Shown piece after piece: positions 10,835 to 22,347 of a DNA stretch of 64,000 nt (positions are counted from its first letter, which is position 1; each line of letters opens with the position of its first letter). The stretch covers positions 14,951,790 to 15,015,789 of the forward strand of contig CM039509.1 of NCBI GenBank assembly GCA_022432975.1, in the 5' to 3' direction. This stretch comes from Begonia masoniana. Its lineage: Eukaryota > Streptophyta > Magnoliopsida > Cucurbitales > Begoniaceae. The notes beneath the pieces are model-generated. The model did not search any database and was not told the DNA's origin. It was given only the letters and a program-made list of their open reading frames with translations. The position numbers and the translations under genes were made by a program.

Positions 10835-12300
10835 TTATCCAAAGACAATGCCTGTTTTTTGCAATGAATCCCTCAATTCGAGACAACTTTCAAACTTGCC
10901 ATTTTGGTGGCACATCATAAGATTAATGAATGTATTTTTTATTTTTTTACGCATGTCAATGACATGCAAGTAAAGATATAGGGTTATTGTAAGAAACCAA
11001 GAAATTGTTATCAAAGAAGCTTGAAAAAAAAAACCTTGGGGACTCTTCTTTGCGTGCAATTTGAAAAAACTCTTCCTCTATATGTCTAAAAGGTACACAC
11101 ATTCTCACTGTACCACTTGTTTTATGCACCAAAGGGAAAGGTACCTCACATGGGCTCATTCTTTCTAGGAAGGTGTCACGATGGAGGGGGCATAACAGAA
11201 CGCTGTGTCGAATGACTCAATCCTTAGAGAGAACCTGATCGCCCCCTGCCCAAGACTTGATTCGCAGCGAAAAACTTGAACACAAATCAAAACTCAAAAG
11301 TTCACATAGTCATTATGAACATAATAGCACGACAATTAAAGACAACAGTTCAACAAGGTCCAAACATCCAAGTTCAATTTAACTAATCTCATACAAGTCC
11401 AATAAAGAGAAGGCCTCACAATAATACTAATTAAAACTCATACATGGAAACAGATAAAAAAGAACCACCATTGAACTACAGCTACTAACTGAAGTAGTCT
11501 TTCTCTAGTCACTCTATCTCTTATTTATGGAATTCGTTACAGTCCTTCGCATTCATTTGACATGTAGGCTTATTAGGTAAAACCAACCCAAGAAGAAGAT
11601 CTATTTGATGCTCAATATCTCTCGACTCTTTGGAAAAAATTTTCTCAAACTCTTTAACCGAACTATTCAATTCATTAGGCATAATTCCAAGCTCCTTAAC
11701 CCTTTCTCTAAACATAATCAAGACCACGGATCCTTGAATGTGTAAAGCTCTCTTAAACTCCATTGTTGAAAGAAATAAAGTTTCATTGCCCTTTCTGTTT
11801 TCAATACTAACTTACACTTGAAGGGCTTGATTTAATCTCATTGATTATCTTATTTCCCATCTTAAACGAGTAAAAAATTTTATAATCAACATACAGAGGC
11901 TTTCTATCAAATGGCCATATTCTACCTAGAAGAAGATGACCAGCACTCATGTGAGAAATATCACAAGTATTCTTATCACAAGACCAATCTTATCATTTAG
12001 CCACCTAAGTTTGTATGGATATTCGAACAAACTTGTTGTAGAAGCCACATTAACACAAGCTCCACCATCAATTAAAAAAGAACAAACTTTGTCCTCCACT
12101 AAGCATTGACTATGGAAAATGTTCGACTTTTGGTGGTCAACACCCTTCTAATTACCATAAAGAGCGGTTCTTCATGTGCATAAAATAGCTCTTTCTCTTG
12201 TTGAACTTCCTCAATGCTTGCTGCCACGATCAATCTTACAAAATAGAGTGATAAGAAAAATGTCCATAAGAACAAGGATAGATGCAAACTTCCATTGATC
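10835..12300 (-). pseudogene. Decayed gypsy protease-RT region, minus strand
   Basis: Read right to left, about 12290-11780 has protease-side remnants (GRIWPFDRKP-like). Positions 11763-11521 have the pre-RT linker (EFEKIFSKESRDIEHQIDLLLG, LPNKPTCQMNAKD). Positions 11163-10956 have the RT start (RMSPCEVPFPLVHK, RMCV). These are landmarks of a gypsy lineage other than the chromovirus at 1-10305. The linker and RT start are separated by an unrelated block at 11174-11520. Many stops make it long dead. Confidence 0.7.
11174..11520 (-). mobile_element. Probable LTR fragment inside the gypsy relic
   Basis: This block interrupts otherwise adjacent pol motifs. Its left edge, TGTCACGATGG, resembles the edge at 28046 (TGTCACGATC), which suggests a minus-oriented LTR end (...CATCGTGACA). 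I found no target duplication at the right edge, so its limits are approximate. Confidence 0.4.
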
Positions 12301-13522
12301 TAGTTGAAAAGAACACTCTCAAGACTTGAGAGAATATGCATGCAAGCAATTCTAAAAGTTAAAAAATGGCGGCCAAACGGCCCTAAGATGGCTTAGTACT
12401 AGAAATGATTTAACTATCTGCCATATTCAATCTCACGAATAAAGTAATAAGGAAAAACTAAACACGAACAATGACAGATGCAAAGTTCCATTGATTTAGT
12501 TGAAAAGGTTACTCTCAAGGCTTCAGATAATTTCCAAATAAGCTGCTCTAAAAGTTCAAAATTGGTAGCCAGAAGGTTACGAGAAATACCCTCCAATCCG
12601 ATTTAAACATTACACACAGAAAAACATTTATATTCTAACTAACAAAATGTGACTCAAAACTAATTTATATTCTAATTAACGAAAAGTGACTCAAGTCTAA
12701 GGATTACATTTTCATCTTCAAGAACGAGGCCTAGATGATCTCCACTCCTTAAAATCATGCTCCAACAGTTACGCATTTTTTTTATCTTTTTTTCTTGGCG
12801 ACAATTAAATTGCCAGCATCTAGCAGAAACCCTCACATTCCCTTTTAAATATCAGCTGACTGGGTGCTTTGGCTTCTCTTTATCTTCAAAACTTGTGGAG
12901 TCTTGAAATAAAGTAAACTATAATTGTTAGTGAGCAACCTAATTTCGGATCAGGTTAGAGGGCCTAGTGACACATCAACATTTATAAGGGATTTTAGTTC
13001 CAATTATATAGTAAAGTCTCCACTTTCATAAGAAGAGTTTTTGTTATTTTAGCTATTGCTTTAGCTGAAACATTGTTAAGGATATAACTTACTATCCTTT
13101 TTGCCTCTACCTACAGTGATTTTTGTATGTTAGGATGAGGAGTCGTATTTCTTTCTGTAGTGACCTGAATTTTTAATTGTTTTGTTAACTATAGTTTGAG
13201 CATTTTTTTGGATTGCAATTATATTGATTCTAGAACTGTTTGGTATTGAATGTTACTTGTCTGGTATTTTGGACATATTCAATAAATAAGGGTTATCATG
13301 TCAAATTTATAGTTAAAAGATAAAGTATGAAAAAGAACGTTATGAGAATGCAATGATTGCAAGATTAAGTTAATTTGGTCTATCACTAGCCATGAAGTTT
13401 GGCTTTATTAAGTTCAGAAAGGACACTGAGATGATAACTAAGAAGCTTAAAGTAAGTGATTTAGCTACGGGTGCGAAGAAAAGTTTCGACCAATGAGACG
13501 TTGATACGAGTTAGCTGCTTAA
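12301..13522. other. AT-rich stretch with a diverged short duplication
   Basis: No gene recognised. A segment near 12270-12400 (CATTGATCTAGTTGAAAAG, CTCAAGACTTGAGA) recurs diverged near 12480-12600 (CATTGATTTAGTTGAAAAGG, CTCAAGGCTTCAGA), a local duplication of about 200 bp. The rest looks like old retroelement debris. Confidence 0.45.
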
Positions 13523-13531
13523 TTGTTAATA

Positions 13532-14130
13532 GGGTTTTTTTAAAAAAAAAACCCTAAACTAACGAGCAACCATAAAAAAACCCCTAAAGATTACTGTTCA
13601 TCGAAAAACACCTCAACGTATTGAAAACATTCATTTGAAACCTGGCAGGGGGGGGGGGGGGTGAGGAGTACGTACTCACTCGCCGAGTACGGCCGGTCCA
13701 GATGGACCAGCCGTACTCGACTCGATTTGCAAAATTTTTGCAAATATTAGAGACGAGTACGGCCGGTCCAGCTGGACCAGCCGTACTCGACGAGCGAGTC
13801 TCCCATAGGAGGACCATCCATCTCCTCCTATGGGCAAAACCCGTGACAAAAGTCACGGGTTTTGTCCTGTAGTGCCGAGTACGGCCGGTCCAAATGGGAC
13901 TGGCCGTCCTACGCACCGTTAAAACCCGTGACAAAAGTCACGGGTTTTTTATCCGCTTAGTGCCGAGTACGGCCGGTCCAAAGGACCTGCCGTACTCTCA
14001 CCGCTAAAACCCGTGACTTCAGTCACGGGTTTTTTTTGTCCTCTAGTGCCGGGACGGCCTGGTCCATTTGGACCGTTCTATTGGCAACCGTAAAAACCCG
14101 TGACTTCAGTCACGGGTTTTTTTTTTTTTT
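13532..14130 (+). repeat. Left terminal inverted repeat with palindrome array
   Basis: The outer part (AACCATAAAAAAACCCCTAAAG, ATGTTTTCAATACGTTGAGG on the other strand) pairs with the right end. The inner part alternates two palindromes: GTACGGCCGGTCCA..TGGACC..CCGTAC, and AAACCCGTGAC-nnn-GTCACGGGTTT. A run of 14 G sits near 13648. The same alternation in inverse order fills 19800-20230. Confidence 0.85.
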
Positions 14131-14139
14131 TGTGGGTTA

Positions 14140-14640
14140 GTACGGCTGGTCCATTTGCCCAGCCGTACTCACCTCACAAAAAAACAAAACCCGTGTCTTG
14201 AGCGAGTACGGCCCATATGGACCAGCCACCTCCTATGGGCAAAACCCGTGACAAAAGTCACGGGTTTTGTCCTGTAGTGCCGAGTACGGCCGGTCCAAAT
14301 GGACTGGCCGTACTAGCACCGGTGAAACCCTTGACATAATTCACTTTTTTATCGCTAGTGCCGAGTACGGCCGGTCCAAAGGACCTGCCGTACTCTCACC
14401 GCTAAAACCCGTGACTTCAGTCACGGGTTTTTTTTGTCCTCTAGTGCCGAGTGAAGGCCGTCCCTTTGGACCGTCCGTATTGTCACCGAAAAACCCGTGA
14501 CTTCAGTCACGGGTTTTTTTTTTTTTTTTTGTGGGTTAGTACGGCTGGTCCATTTGCACCAGCCGTACTCACCTCACAAAAAAACAAAACCCGTGTCTGA
14601 TCGCGTAACGGCCGGTCCAATTGGACGGGCCGTACTCACT
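14140..14640 (+). repeat. 405-bp internal duplication of the left TIR array
   Basis: The stretch starting TCCTATGGGC at 13826 recurs at 14231 with the same succession of palindromes, a period of 405 bp. Several second-copy palindromes are decayed on one arm only. The right TIR lacks this duplication, so it arose after the TIRs were established. Confidence 0.8.
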
Positions 14641-15023
14641 CCCTATATAAACCCCATCGGGTTTGGAAATATCAACACCTCCGCCCTTACCCCTCTCACA
14701 TCCTCCCTCCCTTACCCCTCCAATTCTCTCCAAGCTCTCTCTCTCTCAAATCTCTCACTCATTTTTAATTTCAATTTCTTATTTCGACCATATTATTTCA
14801 GCTTTATTTACAGGTATTTAGATTTTGTTTAATTATTTTAATTTGTATTTGAGTTTTTTTATTTAAATTTTTATAATGTTATTTTCTTGATTATCGATGA
14901 ATATTTCTAATACTATTTTTTTCAATTTTATCATTTACCGTATATTTTTTTAATGAATATTTCTAGTACTGTAAATAATTGGATTGCATCTATTTTTTTT
15001 ATGTAGATTTTATTAGCGACGAA

Positions 15024-17172
15024 AATGGATTCCGACTCAAGTAGATCGATTGATTTAGATGAGCAATCAAGTGGTGATGCTGAAATGGATTGGGATTTGG
15101 ACAACACGCCGGAATATGGTGATGTACGAGTATTCGATAACCCACTGGCAAATGAAGAAATATATGTCTATTCGACCTCAAATCGCTAGACGATGAGCTT
15201 CGAACACCGGTCGGCTCAGATGATGACGAGGTGGAAAGCATACCGGTAAGAGAACAAATCTCACTTGGATTTCATAAGGGTAAAAAATATGGTTCTTTGC
15301 AGGAACTGAAAAACGAGATAGACCAATATTCCATAGAAAATGGTTATGGTATTACATATATTAAATGTGAAAGAAGTCGACTGACGGCTGAATGTGGAGA
15401 TGGATGTGGGTGGCGACTACATGCTTCGCTGATGCAAAATGAGCGAACATTTCAAATAAAGAGCTTGATTGACTCTCACTGTTGTTCGAGGCAAGTTGAA
15501 AATCGACGCGCTTCAGCAAAATGGCTGGCGAACCATTACCTGGACAGGTTCAAAAGTCACCCTACCTGGAACATCTCATCTATTATGGAGACAGTGAGGA
15601 ATGACTTCACCGTCGACATTTCACGCAGTCTTGCCACAAGAACAAGAAGCATAGCTCGAACCCTCAATGAAGGGAAGTGCAACGAACAGTACGGGCAGCT
15701 GTGGTCGTATGCAGCCGAAATATTCAGATCAAATCCCGGCAGCACAGTGAAAATTGATGGAAACCCAGTGGGCCGTAATCAATTGGGATTCCAAAGATTC
15801 TACATGTGCATGGCTGCTTGCAAGACTGGGTTGCTGGAGTACGGGAGACCCGTTATCTGCTTGGATGGCTGTCATCTAAAGGGCTCGTGTGCTGGCCAAC
15901 TACTCACGGCCGTCAGCATTGATGGAAACGATGGAATCTACCCCGTTGCTGTTGCCAACGTCGATTCTGAGTGTACAGAGTCATGGATATGGTTTTTGCG
16001 TATATTAAAGGAAGACCTCAACACTCAGCATAGCTACGGTTGGACACTTATTTCAGATCGACAAAAGGTATGATGCATTTTTATATGTTATTTCAAAATT
16101 TTTTGGCGGACGGGGTTTAATATTATTTTATTAACGCCATTGTTCACGCAAATATCAGGGGTTACGGAGCGCAATTCGAGATCAATTCCCATACGCTGAA
16201 CACCGCTTCTGCCTCCGGCATATGTATGCAAATTTCAAAAACCATTTTCGGGGCAAAGCATACAGAGATGCGATGTGGAATGCGGCCAGAGCACCCACTG
16301 AGGCCCATTTCGAGCATGAAATGAGAAAACTACACGGGCTATGTCCGGCAGCCCATGAATGGCTTAGAGCAGAAGAGCCGAAATATTGGGCTAGTTATGC
16401 CTTCTCTCTGAATTCCAAGTGCGATCTGGGATTGAATAACTTGAGCGAGTCATTCAATGCACTTCTTTTGTCAGTCAGGGACAAACCGATCCTGACCATG
16501 TTCGAGATGATCCGAACACGATTGATGACTCGTATCGTCAAGAAATATGAGAAGCTGCTTGATTCAAATGAGATCTTGTGTCCCAAGATCAAAGCAAAGC
16601 TTGACAAGCTTAAGAGTGCATCTGGAAACTGGCATGCAACGTTTTCGGGAGCTACACGATTTCAAGTCAGCAATGGATACGACCAATTCGAGGTGGACAT
16701 GACTTTGGGTGTGTGCAACTGCACTCGGTGGGAGCGTACAGGAATCCCGTGTGTCCATTCCATTTCTTGCATGTACTGGATGAGAGTCGCGCCAGAAGAC
16801 TACGTGCATGCATGCTATTACAGGGGAAGATACCTGCAGATGTACTCACAATATATTCGTCCAATCAGTGGCCCAATAATGTGGCCTATCGTACGAGATA
16901 TAAACGAAATCTTTCCGCCAAAAAGACGACGTCAACCTGGTAGGCCGAAGAAGACAAGAGTGCGAGATCCCGAAGAGCCATCAAGCTCCAGAATCAGTAA
17001 GAGGAACGTAATCGTGCGTTGTATTATATGTCGGCAGCAGGGGCATAATACTCGCACTTGTCCTAATTGGGGATCAACTTCAGGCGCTGCTTCGCAGGAC
17101 ACATTCATGGGTTTTAACACATTTGATGAGACGCAGGAATCTTCGACACGGGGTCGTGGCAGGAATGTGTAA
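15024..17172 (+). pseudogene. MuDR-type transposase (two exons, one frameshift)
   Basis: The likely start is ATG 15024 (MDSDSSRSIDLDEQ, an acidic leader). A one-base change near 15178, where a T run appears one base short, shifts frame before the MuDR N-terminal region (GKKYGSLQELKNEIDQYSIE; CERSRLTAECGDGCGWRLHA). The MULE transposase core follows: VICLDGCHLKG supplies the first Asp and ISDRQK the second. The frame crosses a canonical 91-bp intron (16068-16158, GTATGA...ATCAG) and continues to 17172. The second exon holds the SWIM zinc finger (CNCTRWERTGIPCVH) and a C-terminal zinc knuckle (CIICRQQGHNTRTC). Total is about 686 residues, normal for MuDR-like transposases. It binds TIRs and catalyses excision and insertion. 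If the single shift is a sequencing error, the gene is intact. Confidence 0.93.
16068..16158 (+). other. Intron of the transposase gene
   Basis: CAAAAG|GTATGA ... AATATCAG|GGGTTA joins ISDRQK to GLRSAIRDQF in frame. This is a conserved junction region around the second catalytic Asp, which supports real splicing. Confidence 0.88.
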
Positions 17173-18045
17173 ATTTTTGTAAAGTTTTTGATTTAGTATA
17201 AATTTCTTTGCTCTTCATGTCATTTTTCTCTTTATTTTCGTACATATTTTTGCCTACAAATATAGAGCTTCAAATACGTCGGTCGAAATAATGAAAGTGA
17301 GAGATGACAAAACTCTGGGTAAAATGGAGGAGAATTAAAAGCACACGTCATCAGTTTAATCATAAAATATAGATTAATTACGTCAATAATGGTTGATGTA
17401 AGTTATTATTTACTCCAATTATCATCAGTTTAATCATAAAATAGTAGGTGTATTGATGAGAAATACGTTCCATTCCCAAAGCAGAAGATAATTATTTCTT
17501 TTATGATTATGACACTTTTCCATTTATAACCCAACATAACTTACAACGGTCGGTGATTAAAAACCTTTCAAATTCTGATCCGACGATTGGCCACTATACT
17601 TTCTTCTTCGTTCTTCCTTCAAGCCATTTTAGCGAGCCTCTTGAGATAGGGTTTCTGTGGCGACGAGAACAGACGATCCCATTCATTGAAGCCGGAATTT
17701 GAACGTATCAGTTTATTCCGTTTTCGATGCGAAAACGATTAAGGTTAGTTTCTTCGTTTACGAATGTGCATTTTTTGGTTCTTTGAAATGATGAAAGGCA
17801 TTGACGAACAGTGTATTTTAAGGGTTTTTTTTAAAACCAACCCATACTTTAGGGTTTTTTTTAAAAAAAACCCTAAAATTTATTATAATTTTAATTAATT
17901 ATTTTAGAGTTAAATTATAATAAATCGTGCAAGTGTTAGAAAATCACGAAAAATTTTAGATTACCTTTCCATGATTTGTTCTACATATGGTAAAAATTTA
18001 GTTTATTATAAAGTACAGCAAATTTACATACAACAACTAAGCAGA
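17173..18045. other. Spacer between convergent MULE genes; possible captured leader
   Basis: No coding frame. A 21-bp direct repeat (ATCAGTTTAATCATAAAAT) occurs at about 17351 and 17421. Positions 17580-17745 look like a plant first exon and donor (CTTGAGATAGGGTTTCTGTGG ... CGATTAAG|GTTAGT), which could be a captured host fragment. At 17821-17878, GGGTTTTTTTT/AAAACCC blocks resemble the extra hairpin at the element's left end, hinting at a second nested terminus. Confidence 0.45.
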
Positions 18046-19389
18046 CTACACAGGAGTGGCATCATCGTTAGAGTCCGTGTCGTTTTTCGCCATCCAAGTC
18101 GCCCACCTCTCGCTTATCTCTTTATAAGACTCGTTGAGATGATGCTGAGCAGAGACCAGTTGTTGCATCTCTTGTTGCTGGCTTTGCTGTGATTCCAGCA
18201 ATTGCTGCAGCTGCTGCTGGTGTGTTTGCTGCATCTCATATATTTACCGCTGTTGCTGGTACTGTTGGTGGTGGTGCATTCGATGCATCTCATTTATCTG
18301 CTGCTGTTGCTGGTACTGTTGGTGGTGGTGCATTTGATGCATCTCATTTATCTGCTGCTGTTGCTGGTACTGTTGGTGGTGGTGCATTTGATGCATCTCA
18401 TTTATCTGCTGCTGTTGCTGGTACTGTTGCTGGCGCATAGCATGCAACTGCTGTTGATGCATCTCTTGCATCTGATATAGCTATTGTAGATACTGCCTTG
18501 TATCTCAGCCGCTTCTCTCATCCTCTTGGGGGGCGTTTGGTGGCGATGTAGTCTCATCCATCGGCACTGCCCGAGAGGTGGATGCCCCCTGATTTCTTCT
18601 AGGCACCCACTCGCCATCGACTTCGACGATCCCCATCCGTATCAACTGGGTCGTGTCAAATACGTCGGTCGATCTACGAGGGATTATCTGCTCTCCATCC
18701 GGTATGCGAATACCAACTCGTATGGCGAGCTTCATAATCAATGCCCCGTATGAGAGATTAGTGGTGGGTGCTCTCCCGATCTCACGCATGTGATTTAAAA
18801 TCAAGAAACCGGGGTCAAAAAGCTTCCCGTTTTATAGCTTCTCCATGACATAGAGGTCCATGCAAGTGACGTGATTTCGATGACCCTCTCGCGGCAGAAG
18901 AGTGTGGACGAGCATGTTTCAGAGAACCCGACCTCTAACATTCAGATCGTGCGCTCTTGGCTTCACAAACACCCCAATATTGGAGTTGCAGTGAATTTGG
19001 CGAAGGAACTCTACTCCCTCGGGCAATGTAAAAAATGGGCAATCTCGGGAAGCATGGTAATATCGCTCTGCCCCTTCTATGTTAAATCCCAGGACGTCAT
19101 TCACCTGCTCTGCCCGTATCAAAAAATCAAACCCAAGAATGTACATCCTCAAACCTGTTAAAACTCCATCGGTCCCGACCGTTCTCAGGTTGGCGTAGAA
19201 TAAGCGAACTATTCTCTCGCATGTCTCGCCTGTCAATGCATTGATCCCGTTTAGGCCGATATTCTCCAACATTTGTTTAATGCCCAACGACTCCCAACCG
19301 CTAAAGTCTACATGCATGCAATAGTTTAGTGAGCGTTTTCGCAGATCTTGCTCAAACTTTCTTTGGCAATCTTGAGACAAAAATTCCAT
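18046..19389 (-). pseudogene. Decayed second MULE gene, plant-transposon-protein-like
   Basis: Read from ATG 19389 on the minus strand. The first ~157 codons (NYCMHVDFSGWESLGIK, ERIVRLFYANLRT, MYILGFDFLIRAEQVNDVLG) resemble the 'putative plant transposon protein' domain, as does the next block (LILNHMREIGRAPTTNLSYG). The C-terminus is a Gln/His-rich repeat of 18 residues encoded at 18240-18480, then a coiled-coil-like tail (LNESYKEISERWATWMAKND). Stops at 18919-18921, near 18835, at 18505, near 18481 and at 18244 all lie in one continuous frame with no frameshift. Several fit C-to-T changes of CGA/CAA/CAG. Family assignment is from motif memory and is moderate. Confidence 0.65.
18240..18480 (-). 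repeat. 54-bp tandem repeat encoding Gln/His-rich 18-mers
   Basis: About four near-identical 54-bp units encode QQYQQQQQINEMHQMHHH on the minus strand. The plus strand is also open and gives a spurious Ala/Val/Gly-rich frame. Confidence 0.9.
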
Positions 19390-19799
19390 GGTAAAATCCT
19401 GTCAAAAAAAGTATTAGTAAAAAATTATCGATAATTGAAAAAAAGTATGACAAATATTTAATATTTAAATAAATAAACATTAGAAATATTTAAAAGTATT
19501 AGAATTATTCGAAATTATTTAAATAAATAATCCTAAATTAAAATAATTATACTTTAATGACATAAACAATAAATATATATATATATATAAATAATAAAAA
19601 CATAATGCATACCGTTTGACATATGTGATATAAATAATAAAAATATTCATATTAATAATTAAAAAAATAATACGTGGAAGTGGAGAAAAATAAAATTGGA
19701 AGGGAAGGGAAATATTAGTGGGATTAAGAGAGGGAGAGAATTGTGAGTAATAAGATTGAAAATGGGAGAGGGAGAGGAGTGTGATTTCAAATGCGAGGG

Positions 19800-20364
19800 G
19801 CACCGGCCGTACTCGGCCTGCTAGAGGACGAGGGAGAGTACGCGGCCCGTGACTTCAGTCACGGGTATTTGCCTGCCGAGTACGGCCGGTCCAAATGGAC
19901 CTTCCGTACTTGGCACTAGAGGACAAAAAACTCGTGACTGAAGTCACGGGTTTTAGTGGTGAGAGTACGGCCGGTCCATTTGGACCGGCCGTACTCGGCA
20001 CTAGCAGACAAAAACCCGTGACTTTTGTCACGGGTTTTAACGGTGAGAGTACGGCCGGTCCATTTGGACCGGCCGTACTCGGCACTACAGGACAAAACCC
20101 GTGACTTTTGTCACGGGTTTTGCCCATAGGAGGACGGCTGGTCCTCCTATGGGCCGTACTCGCTCGCCGAGTACGGCTGGTCCAGCTGGACCGGCCGTAC
20201 TCGGTCTCTAATATTTGCAAAAATTTTGCAAATCGAGTCGAGTACGTACTCTTCACCCCCCCTGCCAGGTTTAAAATGAATGTTTTCAATACGTTGAGGT
20301 GTTTTTCGATGAACAGTAATCTTTAGGGGTTTTTTTATGGTTGACCATTAGTTCAGGGTTTTTT
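19800..20364 (-). repeat. Right terminal inverted repeat with palindrome array
   Basis: Inverse of 13532-14130. Several palindromes are perfect here, for example GAGTACGGCCGGTCC paired with GGACCGGCCGTACTC near 19965-19997 and 20045-20082, each followed by AAACCCGTGAC paired with GTCACGGGTTT. Confidence 0.85.
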
Positions 20365-20373
20365 TTGTTAATA

Positions 20374-21015
20374 AGACATAATTAAATGAAATTAATGCTA
20401 ATTAATAGTCAATAACTTAAGGAGAATAATGGTTAGTTGGATTAGTTTATTATGCTTCAATTTTAATTAATCTTAGCCATTTCGTAGTTTTTACGAATTG
20501 AAGGATAAAATAGTAATAATCCAAAGAACGAATTTGATAAATATAAATAGAAAATTAGTTGAAATCGGTGTAAATAGAAAGAGAGGATATCACAAAATAT
20601 ATCTAGCTGTGAAGAAAAATCAAGGGAGGAAGAATTCCATCGAGTTTTTTAGAAATTTTGCAGCACTAAAGTTGTTTGTTATGTGGAAACAAACACACAC
20701 ACACACACACAAATCGATGATGTGTACAAGGTTGTTTTCATTGGAAATATGATGTAGTTATGTTCAAAATTTAGTTATGAATCTGTTGATTTTGTCATTA
20801 TTTTGACTAGAAAATAGCTAGGACAAATGTTAGCTTCGCGAGATAAGATATTCAAACGACACCTAGATATTATGTGCTAAGACGCCTTGGAATTCATGAA
20901 GAAAATTCTTGAGTTTGCGTGGCTGCGTTGGTGTTCATAGAACAAAATGCCTCGATATTAAAACATGACTGGATACCTCGATGTTGAGGGTCCTCAAAAG
21001 ATTTGAATTGAATAA
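20374..21015. other. AT-rich flank with an AC microsatellite
   Basis: No gene seen. An (AC)10-like run lies at about 20692-20711. The sequence to the right grades into the copia relic. Confidence 0.5.
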
Positions 21016-21590
21016 TCCTAAAAGTGTTAACACACCACTCGGAGGACATTGGGTAGTCTAATGTACACAATGGTGTATACTGGTCTGAATTTTACATTCT
21101 CAGTAAGTAGATAGCTAATCAAGGAAAAAGTCATTGACATGCTCTCAAATGGCTCATGAGGTATATTTCTAACAATTTAACTATGTTAATAGAATATGGA
21201 AAGATGAATACAAGTAAATAAATTATATCTGGTTACGTTGATTTTTTTGATTCTTTGAGATCTAATCTTAGATATATTTTCACAGTTTATTCAGGTGTTG
21301 TTAGCTAGAAGTACTGCATTCAAAAGACTGTTGCGTTATCTAACACTCAAGTTGAATTCATATCTGCTACGGAAAGTATAAGAGAAGATATGTGACTTAA
21401 AAGTTTGTCTTCTGAATTGAGTATAAATAGTTATGATATAACAATATATTGTGATAGCCAGAGTGTCATTCATCTAATAAAAAATCTTGCATTTCATGAG
21501 AGAACTAAACATATTGACGTATATTTATATTTTATATGTGAAATTATTGAGAATTGTGGTATAATTGTTAAGAAAATTGCCTAAAATGGA
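21016..21590 (+). pseudogene. Ty1/copia RT-RNase H relic
   Basis: Conceptual reading across stops gives GSLMYTMVYTGLN (copia RT end), then LSNTQVEFISATES, TIYCDSQSVIHLIKN and FHERTKHIDV. These are the standard C-terminal copia RNase H motifs in the right order. Several stops mark it as long inactive. The 21600-21890 and 24600-24790 stretches, joined across the inserted LTR, look like its 3' LTR (TTCGTGGATATAGG, CCGAACTAAG). Confidence 0.85.
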
Positions 21591-22149
21591 AAATCCTGTT
21601 CAATTTTAGATATATTGAACCAAGGTGGTGAATTGTGAATATTGGTTCAAAATCTCGGTTTAAATGGTTTATTCCCGGTTCACAGATTTGTTCTAATTTC
21701 CGGTCTGGTCTAATCAACCCAGGGGATATATTGGTTGCATCAGTTTATTTAGGGCATTTTTTATCGCTGTTTTTTATATAGAGGGAGAAGAGAGCTGCGA
21801 CTCTACTTTTGGCAACGAAAGAAGGGGAGAAAGGAGGCAATCTTGAAGGACTCAAGATTGGTCACTGCTTTCAAGGTTTTCTTAGCTGTAGTTGTGTAAC
21901 ACCCCTAATACTGTACCCATTTACCCGTATAAATTTTTCATTTTACGCTCATCGTAAACTTTGAACCTAAACTGAAGCAGAAATCAAATTAGAATTTAAA
22001 GTCGTGTAAACCTATTTCTTAAAACCCTTTTAGTTAAACTTAAAACTAATTTAAATTAAACTTAAAACATTTAATAAATATTAAAAACATTTAAAACCAT
22101 TTTCAATTCGGCAAGGGCAAAACTGGAAGACAGAGGCAAAAGAAACAGA

Positions 22150-22300
22150 GACTGATCGCTGGCCTCCACAGCGATCAGTCGCTGAGGCCATGCGCCTCAG
22201 CAGAGATCGATCGCTGAGGCCATAGGCCTCAGCAGAGATCGATCGCTGAGGCCATGCGCCTCAGCAGAGATCGATCGCTGAGGCCATGCGCCTCAGCAGC
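22150..22300 (-). repeat. GATCGATCGCTGAGGCC tandem repeat
   Basis: Three to four units of about 32 bp, each with CGCTGAGGCCATGCGCCTCAGC (self-pairing CTGAGGC/GCCTCAG) and AGATCGATCG. They occupy the same LTR region as the CGATCGAT hairpins at 41623 and 57189. Confidence 0.85.
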
Positions 22301-22347
22301 GCCCAGTCGCCACTTCACTCCCCTTCTCTGTTTTCTTTTTCTATACA

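Larger units (their letters stand above)
13532..20364 (+). mobile_element. MuDR-like (MULE) DNA transposon, complete
   Basis: Direct 9-bp duplications TTGTTAATA at 13523-13531 and 20365-20373 bound a 6.8 kb element with long terminal inverted repeats (about 13532-14130 and 19800-20364). TSD length, long TIRs and a Mutator-type transposase agree with the MULE superfamily. Outermost left bases form a small T/A hairpin (GGGTTTTTTTAAAAAAAAAACCC) absent from the right end; the TIR match proper begins at AACCCTAAAC / AACCCTGAAC. Inside are a plus-strand transposase gene and a minus-strand decayed second gene in convergent orientation, the layout of maize MuDR. Confidence 0.88.

Noticed and set aside
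13650..14640. MicroRNA precursors
   Set aside because: The palindromes are short, tandem and part of MULE TIRs; there is no single long imperfect foldback of precursor type. Small RNAs remain possible.
18189..18480. Ala/Val/Gly-rich plus-strand frame
   Set aside because: Antisense of the Gln/His repeat of the minus-strand gene.
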